A stretch of 27,904 nt of DNA, taken from the NCBI GenBank assembly GCA_934718785.1, contig CAKVAF010000019.1, forward strand, positions 1 through 27,904, given 5' to 3'. Source of the stretch: an uncultured Campylobacter sp. Lineage in GTDB: Bacteria > Campylobacterota > Campylobacteria > Campylobacterales > Campylobacteraceae. This document shows, one piece after another, positions 25,011-27,904 of the stretch. Below the pieces are notes generated by a model. It was not told the DNA's origin. It saw only the letters and a list, made by a program, of their open reading frames with translations, and made no database searches. Each line of letters starts with the position of its first letter. Positions within the stretch are counted from its first letter, which is position 1. The position numbers and the translations under genes were made by a program.

Positions 25011-26312
25011 TTAACAGCTTAACTCCTGTGCCACTCTTTGTGCTGCTTTTACGCCGCTTAACAAAGATTGATCGCTCCATAGATAATCCCATTCGCCAAA
25101 GCGTCCTATACACTCAATGCCCCCCCCCCTAAGCGCATCAAGTGCGATTTGTCTATATTTTTGCATACCATGATAAAAAATCACATTAGCAAATTCAAGC
25201 ACTCTAAAATCTTTTAAAACGATATCCTCGCGCTTAAAAATTTGCATTTTTTTACCCTTTTTAATGATATGCTCTATCAAATCTTCGCCGCTAAGTTTCA
25301 AAGGCTTTTCCTTGCTAAAATATATCTCAAATTGCAAGCTCGAGCAGCCTTTTGGCACATTAGCGGGCGATTTTATGCTCGGGCTGTGGCAACGACATGG
25401 CAAAATATCCTCATCATACATATAAAAGTATGGAAATTTCGCAATATCAGCTCTATTAAAGCCCAGACTAACGAGTGCTAGGCTCGTGTATTCTAGCTTT
25501 TGGCAAGCTTTTTCAAGCTTCTTTTGCGCACTTGTTTCAAGCCCTGTAACCAAGCTTGACATTTTAGGTAGTGCTATACTTGAAATGAGCTTATCAAAGC
25601 GCACATTCGTACCATCTGCAAAATGTAAAATTTTATTTTTTAAGTCAATTTCACACACTTTTTTATCCATTTTCATCACGCATTCTTTTGCCATTTTTGA
25701 AAAGAAATTTCGATAACCTTTATCTTTTGGATATCTTAATTCATCGATATAAAAATGACTGCCCTGTTCTTTAAAAGCCCCTTTTAGAAGTGTTTGTAAA
25801 TCAAGGCTTGACATCCTAGCGCCTATCCATGAAGTGTCTAGGTCTTTTGGCTCTTTACACCATATCTTGCGCGCATATCGCATAGGAAAATTTTCGCTAA
25901 AAACGCTGCCATATTGAGCTTTAAGCCATTCTTCATAATTTTTAATACGCTTTTTCTTATAAGGATTATCAATAAAGCTTTGTAGAATTTGCACTTTTTC
26001 CTCATCATCAAGGGGTGCGAGATTGTTTTGCGCAGGATGAGCAAGCCATTTGTTTTTATAATAATTCTCAACTCTTGCCGCATGCGTAAAAAAGGGCGTT
26101 GAAGCCTTAAAAAGCTCCTTGACATACTCATTTTTAGTGAAAGAAAAATGCGGTGCTTTATCAAATCTAAAGCCCTTGATTTCAAAATTCCCACAAAGTC
26201 CGCCCCAAGTGTCATCTTTTTCATAAATCACGCTTTCAATGCCTGCTTGCTTTAGATGATAGCTTGCCGAAATGCCAGCTATACCAGCTCCTAAAATCGC
26301 TACTTTTTGCAT
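25011..26312 (-). CDS. FAD amine-oxidase / UDP-galactopyranose-mutase-like protein, phase-variable, ON
   Basis: 433 residues. An N-terminal dinucleotide-binding fold, VAILGAGIAGISASYHLKQAG (G-x-G-x2-G), is followed by YEKDDTWGGLCGNF and KAPHFSF, as in protoporphyrinogen-oxidase and UDP-galactopyranose-mutase-like flavoproteins. The C-terminal FAD segment is CIGRFGEWDYLWSDQSLLSG. AGGGAGA precedes the ATG. Ten consecutive G (minus strand, 25129-25120) encode Arg395-Gly-Gly-Gly, right before that segment. With 10 G the frame is whole; with 9 or 11 G it ends a few codons later, losing the FAD segment. The neighbouring epimerase gene suggests sugar metabolism; the substrate is unknown. Confidence 0.85.
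   Translation of the reverse strand: MQKVAILGAGIAGISASYHLKQAGIESVIYEKDDTWGGLCGNFEIKGFRFDKAPHFSFTKNEYVKELFKASTPFFTHAARVENYYKNKWLAHPAQNNLAPLDDEEKVQILQSFIDNPYKKKRIKNYEEWLKAQYGSVFSENFPMRYARKIWCKEPKDLDTSWIGARMSSLDLQTLLKGAFKEQGSHFYIDELRYPKDKGYRNFFSKMAKECVMKMDKKVCEIDLKNKILHFADGTNVRFDKLISSIALPKMSSLVTGLETSAQKKLEKACQKLEYTSLALVSLGFNRADIAKFPYFYMYDEDILPCRCHSPSIKSPANVPKGCSSLQFEIYFSKEKPLKLSGEDLIEHIIKKGKKMQIFKREDIVLKDFRVLEFANVIFYHGMQKYRQIALDALRGGGIECIGRFGEWDYLWSDQSLLSGVKAAQRVAQELSC
25120..25129. repeat. Poly-G(10) contingency tract in the flavoprotein gene
   Basis: Ten C on the plus strand, ten G in the coding direction. Campylobacter poly-G tracts of 8 or more are known to change length and switch genes on and off. 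In this assembly the gene is in the intact frame. Confidence 0.97.
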
Positions 26313-26419
26313 AAAATCTCCCTATTTTTTGAATTTTATTTTCAACTTTTTAAAAATTGACTTTAATTTCATTTTGTTTTAAATTTCAATACTTTTTAAC
26401 TTGTTTTTAAATTTTTTGG

Positions 26420-26425
26420 TATAAT
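26420..26425 (+). promoter_or_regulatory. -10 box for a leaderless small-protein pair
   Basis: TATAAT preceded by TTTTTTGG ends seven bases before the ATG of the 73-residue gene (26433). The predicted start of transcription is at or within two bases of the ATG, and no ribosome binding site exists in between. Confidence 0.6.
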
Positions 26426-26432
26426 TTTATAT

Positions 26433-26654
26433 ATGGAAAAAATAAAATTATATTTAGAGCTTTTAAAAACATACTCCATAGCGTTTTTAACTGCGTTTTT
26501 TTGTATGTTTGCATATTTGGTTATTAATTTTGATAGTTTAAAAACTTGGCAAATTTCTTTGATTGTCTTTGGGATTTGCGCTGTTTTTGTAATTTTGCTC
26601 GTAATTACATTTTTTATTATTAAAACACTAAAAAAATTAAAGGATTTAAAATGA
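26433..26654 (+). CDS. Small two-helix membrane protein, unknown function
   Basis: 73 residues. Charged N-terminus (MEKIKLYLELLK), a first membrane helix at about 14-33 (SIAFLTAFFCMFAYLVINF), a short loop with DSLKTW, a second helix at about 41-64 (ISLIVFGICAVFVILLVITFFII) and a basic C-terminus (KTLKKLKDLK). It lies in the gap between two divergently or convergently placed sugar-type genes on the other strand. It overlaps the next tiny gene (ATGA). I recall no named family. It has a promoter and a probably leaderless start. Calling it real rests on the promoter, the amphipathic layout and the coupling; no function can be offered. Confidence 0.65.
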   Translation: MEKIKLYLELLKTYSIAFLTAFFCMFAYLVINFDSLKTWQISLIVFGICAVFVILLVITFFIIKTLKKLKDLK

Positions 26655-26755
26655 CTGAAAATTTTGTAATGATTTTTTCTTTCGCCACGGTTTTTGCGTT
26701 TAGCACACTGAGTGCTTATTTCTTTTATAAACTTTATCAAATTTATAAGGTTTAA
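26651..26755 (+). CDS. 34-residue single-helix membrane peptide
   Basis: ATG 26651 overlaps the TGA of the preceding gene (ATGA), with AAAGGA at 26639-26644 placing a good ribosome binding site seven bases upstream. The product has a short polar start (MTENF), one membrane helix (about 6-28, rich in Phe, Ala and Tyr) and a basic end (KLYQIYKV). It is too short for usual gene finders. The overlap suggests equal production with its neighbour, as in small membrane complexes. The function is unknown. Confidence 0.6.
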   Translation: MTENFVMIFSFATVFAFSTLSAYFFYKLYQIYKV

Positions 26756-26778
26756 ATGATAGCTGATATTTTTAAAAC

Positions 26779-26854
26779 AAAGTGATTTCTTAGTTTGATT
26801 TTTGAATCTAAATTTTATATAAAATACTTTATTTGAATTCAAAATCATCACTTT
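26779..26854. terminator. Imperfect inverted repeat between convergent genes
   Basis: AAAGTGAT (26779-26786) pairs with ATCACTTT (26847-26854), and inside it GATTTTTGAATC pairs imperfectly with GAATTCAAAATC. The centre, ATTTTATATAAAAT (26812-26825), is a perfect palindrome. It lies between the small-protein pair (+) and the epimerase (-), where a two-way terminator would be expected. T runs flank the ends, but the left arm has an 8-base bulge. Confidence 0.3.
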
Positions 26855-26874
26855 TTGCATAAATTTATCCTTTT

Positions 26875-27774
26875 TCAAATCAAGTCTAAAAAGTTTTCAT
26901 TCAACATTTTAAAGCCCTTTTTAAAGTCAATTTTTGCTTTGTAATTTGGCAAAATTTCTCCGCCCTGCCAAGGCATAATGATATCTAAAGGCTTTTTCGC
27001 TCTAGCGCCCCAAATAATATGAATTTTTTGTTTTGTAACGCTCTCATAAAGACCGATAAGCTCTTTTAGGCTCATCCTAGCTCCCTTTAGAGCAAAAATT
27101 TTATCCCTAGCAAAATTTGGCTCTTTTAAGCAAATCTCTATCAATTTATCAAAGCCTGCGACGACATCATAAACATGGCTATAATCCACAATTTGCATCC
27201 CATCGCTCATCTCTAAAGCCTCGCCACTTTTAGCTTTTTCATCAAGTAACTTAAAAAGTCTTAAAGATTTATCGTTAGGACCATAGACATTAAAAATTAA
27301 TAAATTTGTATAAATGACATCGCTGGTTAAAGCATAATAGGTCATAATGTCTTCAAAGGCCTTTTTTGTTGCCCCGTAAAGTGTGGCTGGGCGGTAGCTT
27401 AAAGAGTTGCAATAGCTTGCAAAAGAAGCTGCATTGATAAAAAATTTAATTTTATCTTTGCTTGCCTCTAAAAGCTCGGTGCCAAATAAAATATTAGCTT
27501 CAAAAAGTTCCTTTAAATCATTACTTGGCTTTGTTGCTGTTGGCACAAGCCCTGCTAAATGCACGATGCCATCAAATTTAGTCTCACTAAAAAGGCTTTG
27601 AAGTGCTTTAAAATCATTTTTGTAAATATAAATTTCACATTTATCCTTTATCTTAGAAATATCGCTATTTTCACGAACTAAAGCCGTAATTTTGTATTTT
27701 TCGTGCAAATTTAAAACAAAATTTGTGCCTATAAAGCCAGTAGCACCTGTGAGTAAAATTTTAAAGGCACGCAT
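26875..27774 (-). CDS. NAD-dependent sugar epimerase/dehydratase
   Basis: 299 residues from ATG 27774. Extended SDR: nucleotide-binding loop LLTGATGFIGTNF (G-x2-G-x2-G), VHLAGLVPTATK, NAASFASYCNS, and the active-site Y-x3-K of TLYGATKKAFE, then NVYGPND. It works on a nucleotide sugar. The start was chosen because MRAFKILLTGATG gives the family N-terminus and AAAGG lies about nine bases upstream. A longer start at 27846 (MQNLSPFSL) adds 24 residues ahead of the first strand. The ATG overlaps the stop of the upstream gene (TAATG), so translation may depend on that gene's phase. Confidence 0.88.
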   Translation of the reverse strand: MRAFKILLTGATGFIGTNFVLNLHEKYKITALVRENSDISKIKDKCEIYIYKNDFKALQSLFSETKFDGIVHLAGLVPTATKPSNDLKELFEANILFGTELLEASKDKIKFFINAASFASYCNSLSYRPATLYGATKKAFEDIMTYYALTSDVIYTNLLIFNVYGPNDKSLRLFKLLDEKAKSGEALEMSDGMQIVDYSHVYDVVAGFDKLIEICLKEPNFARDKIFALKGARMSLKELIGLYESVTKQKIHIIWGARAKKPLDIIMPWQGGEILPNYKAKIDFKKGFKMLNENFLDLI

Positions 27775-27902
27775 TAGCAAGCCTTTAAAAATATAGATTT
27801 GCAAGGCGTATTGAGCTTGCAAACTGAAAGGGCTAAGATTTTGCATTTATCAAATCCCCCCCCCCCTGTCGTTATTTTATTGCTATTTACAGCATTGTTT
27901 AA
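27774..27902 (-). CDS. C-terminal end of an upstream gene containing a G11 tract, cut by window edge
   Basis: Of the three minus-strand frames, only one is open from the window edge: 42 codons reading NNAVNSNKITT, four Gly from the tract, then FDKCKILALSVCKLN and IFLKAC, ending TAA at 27776-27774, which overlaps the epimerase ATG. The G11 tract falls within it. With 10 G it would end after DLINAKS, with 12 G after a single Ile at a TGA-TAA. Which length gives the functional protein cannot be told without the rest of the gene. Confidence 0.55.
   Translation of the reverse strand, partial: LNNAVNSNKITTGGGGFDKCKILALSVCKLNTPCKSIFLKAC
27856..27866. repeat. Poly-G(11) contingency tract at the end of an upstream gene
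   Basis: Eleven C on the plus strand, eleven G in the direction of the epimerase operon, 82 bp before the epimerase start. It is the second long G tract within 3 kb. Confidence 0.97.
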
Positions 27903-27904
27903 AT

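Noticed and set aside
26396..26878. 160-residue open frame on the minus strand opposite the small membrane-protein pair
   Set aside because: Composition is Lys/Ile/Asn-rich without domain or family pattern, there is no ribosome binding site, and it lies wholly opposite two better-supported genes and a terminator-like repeat.
1..27904. CRISPR array, rRNA, insertion sequence or integrase
   Set aside because: No spaced direct repeats, ribosomal RNA sequence, transposase or recombinase frame was found on either strand.

Overview
The window looks like chromosome of a Campylobacter, most likely a relative of the C. jejuni / C. coli / C. upsaliensis group. It is AT-rich, with AAGGA-type ribosome binding sites, TGn-TAAAAT / TATAAT -10 boxes with no clear -35, poly-G contingency tracts, and gene neighbourhoods recalled from C. 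jejuni: the his cluster order, the methyltransferase / YkgJ-like / TPR lipoprotein / trpC / HIT block, and an MFS gene divergent from a low-Mr phosphatase gene. Several blocks that I recall as far apart in C. jejuni sit together here, so gene order is rearranged. The species cannot be fixed from the sequence alone.

Layout. (1) 1-4568 (+): the end of a surface-glycan locus with two GT-A glycosyltransferases and a large protein carrying a discoidin-like domain and a fucosyltransferase-like motif. These genes are visibly more AT-rich than what follows. (2) 4756-5970 (+): a Ste24-type M48 membrane protease. (3) 5971-6362: a gene-free stretch with two copies of a palindromic repeat. (4) 6363-13542 (-): seven histidine genes in the order hisG, hisD, hisB, hisH, hisA, hisF, hisIE. 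Together they should encode the whole route from PRPP to histidine except the separate aminotransferase HisC. The cluster is interrupted by a FlxA-like coiled-coil gene with a good sigma-28 promoter (between hisG and hisD) and by another palindromic repeat (between hisD and hisB). (5) 13715-17359 (+): a tightly coupled run of methyltransferase, YkgJ-like Fe/Zn-Cys protein, TPR lipoprotein, trpC and HIT hydrolase. (6) 17478-18875 (-): a decayed secreted-protein gene and a secreted FliL-like protein. (7) 19001-19805 (+): tRNA-Arg and a YggS-type PLP protein. (8) 19827-23790 (-): an MFS transporter, lepA, and a DUF1796 gene broken by two stop codons next to a (GA)12 tract. (9) 23958-24890: phosphatase (+) and rpmB (-). 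(10) 25011-27904: a flavin amine-oxidase / UDP-galactopyranose-mutase-like gene with an in-frame G10 tract, two tiny overlapping membrane-protein genes on the other strand that look leaderless, a sugar epimerase, and the tail of an upstream gene with a G11 tract.

The main signals beyond routine annotation are a family of roughly 90-103 bp palindromic elements whose left arm keeps a hairpin while its stem sequence changes, three simple-sequence tracts (G10, G11, (GA)12) at surface or cell-envelope genes, the sigma-28 gene inside the his cluster, the leaderless small membrane-protein pair, and a pseudogene whose start codon has become ATA behind an intact promoter and ribosome binding site.
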